A DNA stretch of 64,000 nt from the NCBI GenBank assembly GCA_022072505.1, contig JAJVHU010000005.1, forward strand, positions 1 through 64,000, written 5' to 3'. The notes below the pieces were generated by a model that saw only the letters and a list, made by a program, of their open reading frames with translations, had not been told where the DNA came from and did no database searches. The translations under genes and the position numbers were made by a program. The DNA comes from Phycisphaerae bacterium (lineage in GTDB: Bacteria > Planctomycetota > Phycisphaerae > UBA1845). Numbering within the stretch: the first letter of the stretch is position 1; every line of letters begins with the position of its first letter. Positions 1-7,838 of the stretch are shown one piece after another.

Positions 1-142
1 GTGAAACCCACGGTGGCGTGCGGGATCAAAACGCGACCCCGAAGGGGTCGAACCAACCTGGGTGGATCGCGTGGTGCAACCCCTACCTTCTTGACAATTG
101 TCACCCCGTTGGGGTTGAGGATCGAGCAGTTTCGGTTCCCCA

Positions 143-560
143 GGGTAGGTCGCCTGCGGCGACCCACCCTGGGCTGGAGGACGCGACCCCGTTGGGGTCG
201 AAGAAACGCGACGCGCCGCGCCGCCTTCGAGGCGGGTCGAGAAACGCCGTGCGCCGTGCTGCCTTTGAGGTGGGTCGAGGAGCGCCGCGCGCCGCGGCGC
301 GCCGGAGTCAAGCGGGGACTCAGAAGAACGCTTCCTTACGGGCGCGGCTCGGTTAAGTTCGCGGCAACCCCGACGACGCGACCCCGTTGGGGTCGAGGAA
401 ACGCGACGCGCCGCGCCGCCTTCCAGGTGGGTCGAGGAACGCCGCGCGCTGTGCCGCCTTCAAGGTGGACCGAGAAACGCGGCGCGCCGTGCCGGCTTCC
501 AGGTGGGTCGAGGAACGCCGCGCGCCGCGGAGCGCCGGAGTCAAGTGGAGACTCAGGAAA
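143..560. repeat. GC-rich imperfect tandem and dispersed repeats
   Basis: The first 675 bases hold no credible gene; reading frames here are Arg/Pro/Ala-rich and follow the repeats. A block starting ACGCGACCCCGTTGGGGTCG occurs at about 181 and again at about 376. Each copy is followed by units of roughly 40 bp built on GCCTTCNAGGTGGGTCGAG (two units in the first block, three in the second) and by GCCGGAGTC...GGAGACTCAG. The section at 143-200 recurs in degenerate form near 10704-10745 and 39078-39140. Confidence 0.75.
330..365 (+). repeat. Dispersed repeat, CTTCCTTACGGGCGCGG type, copy 1
   Basis: The run from 330 to 365 is matched almost base for base at 3424-3459, partly at 4449-4467, and in inverted, internally duplicated form at 19058-19108. 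Translated it reads LPYGRGSV, a phrase often seen in spurious proteins of planctomycete and acidobacterial genomes (recollection, not checked). The exact spread outside coding regions points to a dispersed intergenic element and not a gene. Confidence 0.7.
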
Positions 561-598
561 TGTCAATATGTCCGAATCCACCGGGAATGCCTGAATTC

Positions 599-624
599 GC
601 GCGGGCTGAAGCCCGCGGCTCGGT
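599..624. repeat. Hairpin repeat (GCGGGCT-GA-AGCCCGC), copy 1
   Basis: A perfect 7-bp stem with a 2-base loop followed by GGCTCGGT. An identical 26-bp copy lies at 46319-46344. It sits just beyond the stop of the kelch-like gene at 676, so it could also act as a bidirectional transcription-end structure, but the second distant copy favours a dispersed element. Confidence 0.65.
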
Positions 625-675
625 GAGTTCCGGGACAGGTTTGGGTCCGAAACGCTCTGCCCCCTCAGGCCACGA

Positions 676-2817
676 TCACGGACACGCGTATTCCTTCACC
701 CGCGCCATCCCGCAAGCCCACTTCACCGATGCCACGCCGCTGTCACCCGTCGGCCGTTTGTTGAACTTGACTTTGGCGGCGCCGCGCCGGCTGACCGTTC
801 CGGATCGTTGCGAGCCGTCGCTGAGCGTCACGACGAAGGAGTCCCCGAAGATGCCGCGCCCAAGCCTGACCACCAGTTGATTGCGCCCGTTGCGATAGGC
901 GCATTCAACCCGTCTGAACTGTTCGTGCCCCCCGCACCCGGCATACACCCACGTCTGCCCGCCGGCGCCTTCGCCATAGCCACCCCCGCCGCCGCCGAAG
1001 AGGACGATCTGCTCACGGGCGCTATCGTAGATCATGGCGGAGTCGATACGATCGGATAGACCGGGCGCTTCGATTCGCGTCCAGCTTTCCCCATCCCATT
1101 CCCACGTGTCTTCTGAATGATACAACCCGCCATAGAGTACGGTGACGCCGCGCGCGCTGTCGTAAGCCATGGCATGAAAGTAGCGGCCCTCGGGGCCGTC
1201 GGTCGCTCGCAGCGTCCAGCGCACTGCGTCCCATTCCCACGTGTCGTTCAATTCGTCCTCGAGGTCATAACCCCCGAACAGCATGATGACGCCGCGCCGG
1301 CTGTCGTAGACCATCGCGTGTCCGAGGCGCGGCAACGGTCCGTCGCTGCCGCGGGGGCCCCATCCCGCGCCATCCCATTCCCAGGTGTCGCCGAAGCACG
1401 TCGCAGTCAATCCGTCCCAGCCGCCGAACATGACGGTGACGCCCCGCCCGCTGTCATAGGCCATGCGATGGCTGCTTCGGGGTTGTGGGTTGATCAATCG
1501 GTCGTGGGGAGTCCAGGTTGCGCCGTCCCAGGTCCACGTGTCGCCGAGCGGACCCTGGTCCCATCCGCCAAACAACACGGTCGCTTGCCGGGCACCGTCA
1601 TACGCCAGCGCCAAACGCCGCCGACTCGCGGGTCCGGTGGTCGCTCGCAGAAGCCACGTCGCGCCATCCCACTCCCATGTCTCGTTCGCGCCCTCAGGTC
1701 TGTCGCCGCCGAAGAGCACGGTCACGTCGCGATCGCTGTCGAAAGCCATGCCGTGCCCGCCCCGGTCCGAAGGATTCGTTTGCGGGCCGATCGTCCAAGC
1801 CGCCCCGTCCCATTCCCAGATCAGACGGTCGTCCGTCGCGCCGAACAGGACGCTGACGCCTCGGGCGCTGTCGTAGACCATTGCGTGGTAATACCGAGGT
1901 TCGGGGCCTGAATCGGCGCGCCGCGTCCAGAGGCTGCCGTCCCATTCCCAGGTCTCGCCGTCTTTTGTGCCGTCGTTCACGCCAAAGAGCACGGAGACCC
2001 CGCGGGCGCTGTCAAAAGCCATGGCGTGAGCGTGGCGAGGCGACGGGCCTTTGGCGTCGCGAGGCGTCCACGCGGCTCCGTTCCACTCCCAGGTGTCACC
2101 AAAACGTTGCTGCTCATCCTGACCGCCAAACAGGACCGCGACTTTCCTGAGACTGTCGTACACTAATCCGTGAAAGGAGCGAGGCGAAGGACCGGTCGTG
2201 GCGCGCAGGGACCAGCTTGTCCCATCCCATTCCCAGGTTTCGCCTCCGTGATCGACATTCGTCGCCCCAAACAACACCGTGACGCCCCGGTTGCTGTCAT
2301 ACGCCAAGGCATGCCCCTGACGGGGCGAGGGGCCCGATGTTGCCCTCCGTCTCCATCTCGTTCCGTTCCATTCCCACGTTTCACCATCGAGCGATCCATC
2401 CCATCCGCCGAACAGAACCATGACGCCGCGGCGACTGTCATACGCCATCGCGTGTCCGGATCGAGCCGTTGGACCCGTATGGGCGCGCCGCTCCCACCCG
2501 GCGCCATCCCATTCCCAAGTATCTGCTCTCAGGTTATTCGAATTCCCCGTGTACCTGCTGAACAGGACCGTCACGCCGCGCGCGCTGTCGTAGGCCATGG
2601 CGGCACGCTCCCGGGGGGTCGGCGCGGTACTGACGTCGCGCCACAGACGGTCGGCTGCGATGGCCGCCGGAACGCCTGTCACCACGACGAGGCACGCCAG
2701 GGCCGCGGTTCGGAACCGCTGCGGACGCCGAGCACGGTGCGCGGCCATTCGATCGAGTCGGCGGCGAAAAGAACCTGAAGCGGTGACGTTTCGAACCAAC
2801 TCGACAACGCATCTCAT
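676..2817 (-). CDS. Secreted kelch-like beta-propeller repeat protein with C-terminal Cys-Pro module
   Basis: A 713-residue exported protein. The start at 2817 is preferred because GGAGG lies seven bases before it; an in-frame upstream start lacks this. The N-terminus carries a basic stretch and then a hydrophobic segment ending VPAAIAA, consistent with export after an unusually long n-region (an internal Met at 2748 would give a more standard signal peptide). The body is about twelve tandem units of roughly 50 residues with the pattern HAMAYDSxRGVxVLFGG...TWEWDGxxWxxR, a kelch/galactose-oxidase-like propeller strand set, enough for two six-bladed propellers. The last ~86 residues leave the repeat pattern, contain paired cysteines and end in Cys-Pro, like three other secreted proteins in this window. 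Function unknown; a surface or extracellular binding role is inferred. The gene stands alone between repeat-rich gaps. Confidence 0.85.
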   Translation of the reverse strand: MRCVVELVRNVTASGSFRRRLDRMAAHRARRPQRFRTAALACLVVVTGVPAAIAADRLWRDVSTAPTPRERAAMAYDSARGVTVLFSRYTGNSNNLRADTWEWDGAGWERRAHTGPTARSGHAMAYDSRRGVMVLFGGWDGSLDGETWEWNGTRWRRRATSGPSPRQGHALAYDSNRGVTVLFGATNVDHGGETWEWDGTSWSLRATTGPSPRSFHGLVYDSLRKVAVLFGGQDEQQRFGDTWEWNGAAWTPRDAKGPSPRHAHAMAFDSARGVSVLFGVNDGTKDGETWEWDGSLWTRRADSGPEPRYYHAMVYDSARGVSVLFGATDDRLIWEWDGAAWTIGPQTNPSDRGGHGMAFDSDRDVTVLFGGDRPEGANETWEWDGATWLLRATTGPASRRRLALAYDGARQATVLFGGWDQGPLGDTWTWDGATWTPHDRLINPQPRSSHRMAYDSGRGVTVMFGGWDGLTATCFGDTWEWDGAGWGPRGSDGPLPRLGHAMVYDSRRGVIMLFGGYDLEDELNDTWEWDAVRWTLRATDGPEGRYFHAMAYDSARGVTVLYGGLYHSEDTWEWDGESWTRIEAPGLSDRIDSAMIYDSAREQIVLFGGGGGGYGEGAGGQTWVYAGCGGHEQFRRVECAYRNGRNQLVVRLGRGIFGDSFVVTLSDGSQRSGTVSRRGAAKVKFNKRPTGDSGVASVKWACGMARVKEYACP

Positions 2818-2970
2818 GACTCGTCCTCCGAAAGTTAAGGCGCCCTTCACAACGGATGATCTCATTGAAGGGCGGAACACCGCTTGATCCTCGGTACGTC
2901 AGCGGACCGCAAAAGGTTCACGCTGTGGCGGAATCCAAGGTAGGAGGGTTCGCCCTCTCTCGCCGTGAAT

Positions 2971-3080
2971 TAACCAAAACGGCCCATTGAAAAAGGGTCG
3001 CGCGTCCTTCCGGGACGCGAATTTCATCGGGAAAAACCGGCATCACAAAGACCGATCGTGAGTTCTTCAACGGGCGGTTA
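2971..3080. repeat. Short palindromic element, family A copy 1
   Basis: A ~110-bp unit whose left end reads TAACCAAAACGGCCCATTGAA and whose right end, read on the other strand, begins TAACCGCCCGTTGAAGAA, so the ends form an imperfect inverted repeat. The interior (GGACGCGAATTTCATCGGG..., CATCACAAAG.CCGATCG) matches copies at 38975-39080 (same orientation) and 40411-40517 (inverted). It encodes nothing and looks like a MITE- or REP-type dispersed element. Confidence 0.7.
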
Positions 3081-3147
3081 CGGGCGCGACTCGGAATTGA
3101 AACAGCGGGCCTGAATCTCCACCTGACTCCGGTTGTGACATACCCAC

Positions 3148-3231
3148 AAGCGTCATCCGAAGATCCTCCGAGCGTCCCCCGAGCGTCATTCGAGCGTCAT
3201 CCAAGAGTCATCCGAGCGTCATCCGATATCC
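3148..3231. repeat. 11-bp imperfect tandem repeat (AGCGTCATCCG)
   Basis: Seven or so consecutive units follow the consensus AGCGTCATCCG with one or two changes each. It lies in the noncoding gap between the kelch-like gene and the CBS gene. The unit has no spacer, so it is not CRISPR-like. An ATP-independent direct-repeat binding site or simple replication slippage would both fit. Confidence 0.7.
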
Positions 3232-3393
3232 GTAGCCCCGGAAGGGGCGCCAGACAACAGCCCAGCACGCCAGTGCTGGGAAGCCGTCGCCGAGGATCCG
3301 GAAGTCCCGGAGGGAAGGAAAATCACCGCGCCGATCCCCCGTCCCTCCCGAGCATGACCGCACGCCACAACGACAGGCCTCCCAAGCCCCGAA

Positions 3394-3459
3394 CACCGGA
3401 GTCCGATGGAGACTCAGGAGAACGCTTCCTTACGGGCGCGGCTCGGTTAAGTTCGCGGC
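3394..3459. repeat. Dispersed repeat, copy 2 (GGAGTC...GGAGACTCAGG plus CTTCCTTACGGG type)
   Basis: Contains ACCGGAGTCCGATGGAGACT followed by the same ~36-bp run found at 330-365. The order of both parts is the same as at 301-365, so the two sites are copies of one longer element of about 65 bp. Confidence 0.7.
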
Positions 3460-3484
3460 GATCCGCGCCTCGACCAACCCCGTT

Positions 3485-3603
3485 GAGCCTGGGAATTTTT
3501 CCAGCCGACGCCTCACGAACGCGCGTCTTTCGGGTCACGGACCCGCCTTTCAGTCTCGGATTTGGTGTTTGATGCGGAGGGCTTCCCAACAATTCCCAGG
3601 CTC
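3485..3603. repeat. Palindromic element with perfect 13-bp inverted ends (GAGCCTGGGAATT)
   Basis: GAGCCTGGGAATT at 3485-3497 is mirrored exactly by AATTCCCAGGCTC at 3591-3603, enclosing 93 bp with no coding potential. It is followed at 3620-3647 by a second, perfect 9-bp hairpin. The size and termini suit a miniature non-autonomous element. Confidence 0.65.
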
Positions 3604-3619
3604 GGAGGGGCATCCCGGA

Positions 3620-3647
3620 GTCGCCCGGCGATTCATCACCGGGCGAC
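3620..3647. repeat. Perfect 9-bp stem hairpin (GTCGCCCGG / CCGGGCGAC)
   Basis: Two 9-bp arms surround a 10-base loop CGATTCATCA. There is no T-tract after either arm, so it does not look like an intrinsic terminator; it fits the general population of palindromic units in this gap. Confidence 0.6.
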
Positions 3648-3770
3648 GAAATAAGCCGACGGGCGCTGCTCGACCCGGAAAGGGCGTCTTTCAGGCTCAA
3701 GTCCGCCCCCACGATATCCGACAGCTATCTGGGGACTCCCGGCGGGCGTCCGGAGCCAAGGAGGCTCCCG

Positions 3771-4298
3771 ATGATCAACCCCTGCCGGATCCCGATGACG
3801 ATGCCAGCGACCGACGCCAACTCGTCCGCCCTTTGCGTGCGCGACATCATGACCCCGCGCGTGCATACGATGCAACTGGACGACTCCGTCCGCAACGCGG
3901 CACGCCTTTTCGAGCGCGAGCGTTTTCACCACGTCGTGGTGCTGGAGCGCGGGCGCGTGTTCGGCGTCGTGTCGGACCGCGACATCCTCAAGGTCATCAG
4001 CCCGTTCTGCGGCGACCCGGTCATGGGGCGCGCTCAGGACGAAGGCCCCCTGAAGAAACGCCTCCACCAGATCATGACCCGCAAGCCCACGAACATCCGC
4101 CCGGAACGCTCCATCGCCGAGGCGGCCCAGATGATGCTCACGCACCGCGTCTCCTGTCTGCCCGTGGTGGATGGGGATGAAACGCTCGTGGGCATCCTGA
4201 CGGCCCGCGACCTGCTGGCGCAACTGGCGGCGCCAAACCAAGGCGAGTCCCTCGCGCCGAACGAAGCTCTATCCGCCCGGGGTGAGGGTTCCTCCTGA
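3771..4298 (+). CDS. CBS-domain pair protein
   Basis: A 175-residue soluble protein made of two CBS domains (about residues 21-80 and 95-155). The first carries VRDIMTPRVHTMQLDDSV and VVSDRDILK, the second IMTRKPTNIRPE and LVGILTARDLL, the usual beta-alpha-beta signature that forms a Bateman module binding adenosine ligands such as AMP, ATP or SAM. AGGAGG sits six bases before the ATG. There is no attached catalytic domain, so it is a stand-alone energy- or nucleotide-sensing module; its partner is not evident. The gene is isolated, with repeat DNA on both sides. Confidence 0.85.
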   Translation: MINPCRIPMTMPATDANSSALCVRDIMTPRVHTMQLDDSVRNAARLFERERFHHVVVLERGRVFGVVSDRDILKVISPFCGDPVMGRAQDEGPLKKRLHQIMTRKPTNIRPERSIAEAAQMMLTHRVSCLPVVDGDETLVGILTARDLLAQLAAPNQGESLAPNEALSARGEGSS

Positions 4299-4669
4299 CC
4301 TGCTTGATGCACGCTCCGCGTCGGCGTTAAGAATCCGTCGCTAACACGTTGTTTCAAGACCGAGCCGCGCGCGTCAGCAAGCGGGTTCACCCGCGACTCA
4401 GGCGGGAACGCCCCAGGCAGGTTGACCGCATCCGACGCGGCAACGTTCGCTTCCTTACGGGCGCGGCCTGGGACTCGCCCGGGCCAGAAGCGGGTTCTCC
4501 CGTATTGCCGAGCCGCACCTCGCATCTCCGGGCTGCTCAACTCGGCTGTGGCTATCGTCGGAAGCGGCATCAGGGTAAGGAAGCGCCTGAGGAAGGCGAC
4601 AAGGCAACAGGAAGAAGGCACGGAGGCGCGGAATCACCAAGGCGCGGATTCGTCAAAGGCGTCCCGCGT
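4299..4669. repeat. Gene-free gap with dispersed-repeat fragments
   Basis: This 371-base gap holds no convincing gene. Around 4336-4400 it carries a segment whose reverse-strand translation reads ...LADARGSVLKQRVSDG, a phrase recognisable from dispersed planctomycete repeats, and 4449-4467 is a partial copy of the repeat at 330-365. The last 80 bases are purine-rich and lie beyond the pnkp stop. Confidence 0.6.
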
Positions 4670-7333
4670 TCAAAGGCGCGGGTCGACGGGTTCACTTTCC
4701 AGGGCCAGCACGCCGAACACGCATTCATGCGTCCGCCGCAGCGGTTCGCCGCGGACGAACCGCTCCAGCGCCTCGATTCCGAGCGCGAACTCGCGAAGGG
4801 CGAGGGCCCGTTTCCGGTTCAGACTGCGGCTGCGAAGCCGCTCGAGGTGCTCGGGCCGCGTGTATTCCGGGCCGTAGATGATCCGCAGGTACTCGCGCCC
4901 GCGGCACTTCACCGCCGGCTGCACCCAACCGCGCGGACCGCGGGCGATGAAGTCCACGGGCTTGACGACCATCCCCTCGCCGCCGCATTCGGTGAGGTCC
5001 GTCCACCAGGCAATCCCCTCCTGCTCGCGGTCCGCATCGGTCAGATCCACCACCCGGTACGGCGTGGCGAGCAGGATCTCCGGATCGGCCGCGCAGATCC
5101 GGGCGAGCGTGTTCATGTGCCAGACGTGGTCGCGGTCGACGTGGACGCGGCCCTCGGTCGCGAGCAGATGAAAAGGGGCCAGTTTCAGGTCGGCGATCGT
5201 CTCCACATCCCAGCAGTACCGCTGGTACGCCTGCACGTACCGGTCGATCAGCGCCGCGCGCCGGCGGGTGTGGTCCAGCAAGGCGCTCACGTCGCTTCCG
5301 TTCCCGGCGGCCTGATGAAGCGCGGCGGCGGCTTCCGCAAGCGAACCTCGCGCGGCGGCGCCGACCGAGGCGTATTGCTCCTGCAGCAGCGTTTTCGCCT
5401 TCGCCGACCAGGGCATCAGCTCGGCGTCGAGGCAGACCCAGTCTGTCCGGAGTTCCTCCCAGCACCCGCACGCCTCAAGCGCTCCCCGGACGCGGTCCAG
5501 CAATTCGGTCTCGCGCCGCCGGTCGTCGAAGAACCTCCGGCCCGTGCGCGTGTAAACGATGCCGATCCCCTCGTTCACCACGCCGAACCGTCGTCGCGCG
5601 GCGCCCTCGTCGCGGCAGACAATCACCACCGCCCGTGAACCCATGTGCTTCTCCTCGCACACGACGCGCGGCTGGCCGTGGGTTCGGTAGTGGGCGAACG
5701 CCTCGCGCGGGTGTTCAAGCAGGTCCGCCTCCGCCGACGTCTCACAGGGGGACATCGTCGGCGGCAGGTAGATCAGCCACTTCGGATCGACGGCGAAGCG
5801 GCTCATCACCTCCAGCGCCGCGGCGCTCTGCTCCTCGCGGAGGATCACGCTGCGCTGCAGGCGGGTCGAGAGGATGCGCTTGCCGAGCAGGTCCGCGATG
5901 TCGAGCACGTCGTCATACGCCTGCTGGGCCGTCAGCCCCGTCCCGACCGACAACGCCTGCGCCGGCGCGAAGGGTTTTCGAGACTCCGCGTACACGCGCT
6001 GCGCCGGAACCGACCTCAGCTCCCGCTCCGGGTAACGCAGCGCCGTGAGCCGTCCGCCGAAGACGCATCCGGTGTCGATGTTGATCGTGCGGTTGAGCCA
6101 CTCCGGTTCGGGAACCGGCGTGTGACCGTACACGACGCACGCCTTGCCCCGGTACTCCGCCGCCCAGTTGTAGCGGATCGGCAGTCCGAACTCGTCCGTC
6201 TCGCCCGTCGTCTCGCCGTAAAGGGCAAACTCGCGGACCTTCCCGGAACCCCGCCCCTGCATCTCCGCCTTCATCCCGGCGTGCGCGACGACGAGCCTGC
6301 CGTCGTCGAGGACGTAGTGGCTGACGAGACCGTCGAGGAACTCGGCGACCTGCGGACGGAACTCCGCCGGTTCCGACTCAAGCTGCGACACGCTCTCCGC
6401 CAGGCCGTGCGTGAGCTGCACATCCTTGCCGCGCAACTTGCGCAGGAGCTTCATGTCGTGGTTTCCGGGCACGCACAGCGCCGCGCCGTCGGCGACCATG
6501 CTCATGACGAGTCGCAGCACCTGCGGAATCTTCGGTCCGCGATCGACCAGGTCGCCGAGGAAGATCGCCTTGCGGCCCGGCGGGGGAATGACCCGCGGAC
6601 CGGACCGCTCCGCCGGTTCCACCCCGCCATCCGTCGCGGGATCACGTTGCCTCGCGGACGCTGCGGCTTCGGACCGCTGGGCCTCGGCGCCTTTTCGCCT
6701 TGTCTGCGCCTCGATCCGGTATCCGAGCACGCCGAGAAGCTCGACCAGCTCGTCGAAGCAGCCGTGAACGTCGCCGATGATGTCGAAGGGGCCGTGCTCG
6801 TGCTTCCTGTTGCTCCACAGCGGCGTCCGTTCGACGACGGCGGCGTCCACCTCCTCGGGCGCGTTGAACACGAAGACGTGGCGGAACCCCTCCTTGCGAA
6901 GATGGCGCAGCCCGCGACGCATCGCCCCCTGCTGATGCCGGATCACCTCGCTGCGCATGTTGTTGCGGTCCTGCCGCCGTGCGTTGCGATCGGCGCAGAT
7001 CCGGGCGCCGATGTCGAACACGACCGCGACCGGCAGGCAGTGGAATTCGCGCGCGAGCCGCACCAGCGGCTTGCGGTCCTCGGGCTTGACGCTGGTTGCA
7101 TCAACGACCGCCAGCTTGCCGGCGGCGAGGCGCTTGCCGGCGACATAGTGCAGCACGTCGAACGCGTCGCCCGTCGCGGCCAGATCATTCTCGTCGTCGC
7201 TGACGAGCGCCCGGAAGGCGTCGCTGCTGAGCACCTCGGTCGCCTTGAAGTGCCGCCGCGCAAAGGTGGACTTCCCGGCGCCGGAGGGGCCGATGAGGAC
7301 AACGAGGGAAAGTTCGGGGATGGTGATTGTCAT
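4670..7333 (-). CDS. pnkp: Polynucleotide kinase-phosphatase with ligase domain (bacterial Pnkp)
   Basis: An 887-residue three-domain RNA end-healing and sealing enzyme. Residues 1-170 are a P-loop 5' polynucleotide kinase (GPSGAGKST at 15-23). Residues about 183-430 are a calcineurin-like 2',3' phosphatase/phosphodiesterase (GDVHG at 187, then GDLVDRG, GNHD, VVAHAG, VYGHTP). The C-terminal ligase-like adenylyltransferase carries KHMG with Lys562 as predicted AMP acceptor, and later GMVVKP and KCRG. In characterised Pnkp/Hen1 systems the ligase acts on broken RNA, such as tRNA cut in the anticodon loop, together with Hen1. An Arg/Ala-rich insert of about 35 residues interrupts the phosphatase between its first and second metal motifs. 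It is the last gene of the hen1 operon, 86 bases after the restored end of vapC. The start matches the family N-terminus. Confidence 0.95.
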   Translation of the reverse strand: MTITIPELSLVVLIGPSGAGKSTFARRHFKATEVLSSDAFRALVSDDENDLAATGDAFDVLHYVAGKRLAAGKLAVVDATSVKPEDRKPLVRLAREFHCLPVAVVFDIGARICADRNARRQDRNNMRSEVIRHQQGAMRRGLRHLRKEGFRHVFVFNAPEEVDAAVVERTPLWSNRKHEHGPFDIIGDVHGCFDELVELLGVLGYRIEAQTRRKGAEAQRSEAAASARQRDPATDGGVEPAERSGPRVIPPPGRKAIFLGDLVDRGPKIPQVLRLVMSMVADGAALCVPGNHDMKLLRKLRGKDVQLTHGLAESVSQLESEPAEFRPQVAEFLDGLVSHYVLDDGRLVVAHAGMKAEMQGRGSGKVREFALYGETTGETDEFGLPIRYNWAAEYRGKACVVYGHTPVPEPEWLNRTINIDTGCVFGGRLTALRYPERELRSVPAQRVYAESRKPFAPAQALSVGTGLTAQQAYDDVLDIADLLGKRILSTRLQRSVILREEQSAAALEVMSRFAVDPKWLIYLPPTMSPCETSAEADLLEHPREAFAHYRTHGQPRVVCEEKHMGSRAVVIVCRDEGAARRRFGVVNEGIGIVYTRTGRRFFDDRRRETELLDRVRGALEACGCWEELRTDWVCLDAELMPWSAKAKTLLQEQYASVGAAARGSLAEAAAALHQAAGNGSDVSALLDHTRRRAALIDRYVQAYQRYCWDVETIADLKLAPFHLLATEGRVHVDRDHVWHMNTLARICAADPEILLATPYRVVDLTDADREQEGIAWWTDLTECGGEGMVVKPVDFIARGPRGWVQPAVKCRGREYLRIIYGPEYTRPEHLERLRSRSLNRKRALALREFALGIEALERFVRGEPLRRTHECVFGVLALESEPVDPRL

Positions 7334-7419
7334 TCAACTACGCCGCGCGTGAACGGCCTGGAGTCGGAGGTGCTCGCATGAATCGGCGACCGGCACGGCG
7401 CGCCCGGCACACGTTCCGG

Positions 7420-7838
7420 TCATTGCGTACCTACGAAACTGATAACATTCAGGTCTGGAATTGACCGCCCAACAAAATCGCCGTCGTGCGAGAGGAGGGG
7501 ATCCCGCGATATACGGCAGTCGCGGCGATCCAACAGTCACCTGCTTCAAAACGCCGCCCCGCGCTTCTGGATAGCGCCATGACTCGGGCCCAGACCTTGG
7601 CCAGTTCGTAATCGTACGGGATAACGAGAAACCGGCGAATGAAGGCGTCAAGCCCTGAGCGCGCCTGCTCGCCCCATTTCTTGGCCTCTGCCCAATCCCA
7701 AAGCTCAGCGACCGTCTGGAAGCTCAGCGCCAGCGTTTGCCCTCGCATGTGCGGCTCGTACTTTGCGCGAAGTGCATCGGACTTCTTCTTCGGGTGCAGA
7801 AGGGAGGCGACGCTCGTGTCGAGCAGCACGACGCTCAT
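7420..7838 (-). pseudogene. VapC-type PIN-domain ribonuclease with a C-terminal frameshift
   Basis: PIN-domain toxin-like nuclease. The N-terminal LLDTSVASLL supplies the first Asp, TVAELWDWA the Glu, and AGDCWIAATA the third acidic residue. As read, the frame ends at 7449 after an abnormal tail. If one C is added to the C-run that reads as GGGG at 7497-7500 on the plus strand, the protein instead continues GIP-LLSHDGDFVGRSIPDLN-VISFVGTQ and stops at 7420, giving 139 residues with the canonical HDGDF motif that carries the fourth acidic residue. So the gene is either recently broken or a base is missing in the assembly. Its ATG overlaps the stop of the upstream gene by four bases, the usual toxin-antitoxin coupling. 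The family cleaves RNA, often tRNA or rRNA. Confidence 0.8.

Noticed and set aside
1-594. Long plus-strand reading frame in the first 600 bases
   Set aside because: It is made of GC-rich repeat units that translate to Arg/Pro-rich sequence, matches other intergenic copies, and has no ribosome binding site or domain.
676-2817. Possible CRISPR-like periodicity
   Set aside because: The ~150-bp periodic pattern is in-frame protein repeat.
3148-3231. Possible CRISPR array
   Set aside because: Units are 11 bp with no spacers and there are no cas genes.
3135-3572. 145-residue plus-strand frame
   Set aside because: It runs through the 11-bp tandem repeat and two dispersed elements; composition and lack of a ribosome binding site argue against a gene.
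5645-7381. 578-residue plus-strand frame opposite pnkp
   Set aside because: A shadow: the minus strand carries all three Pnkp domains.
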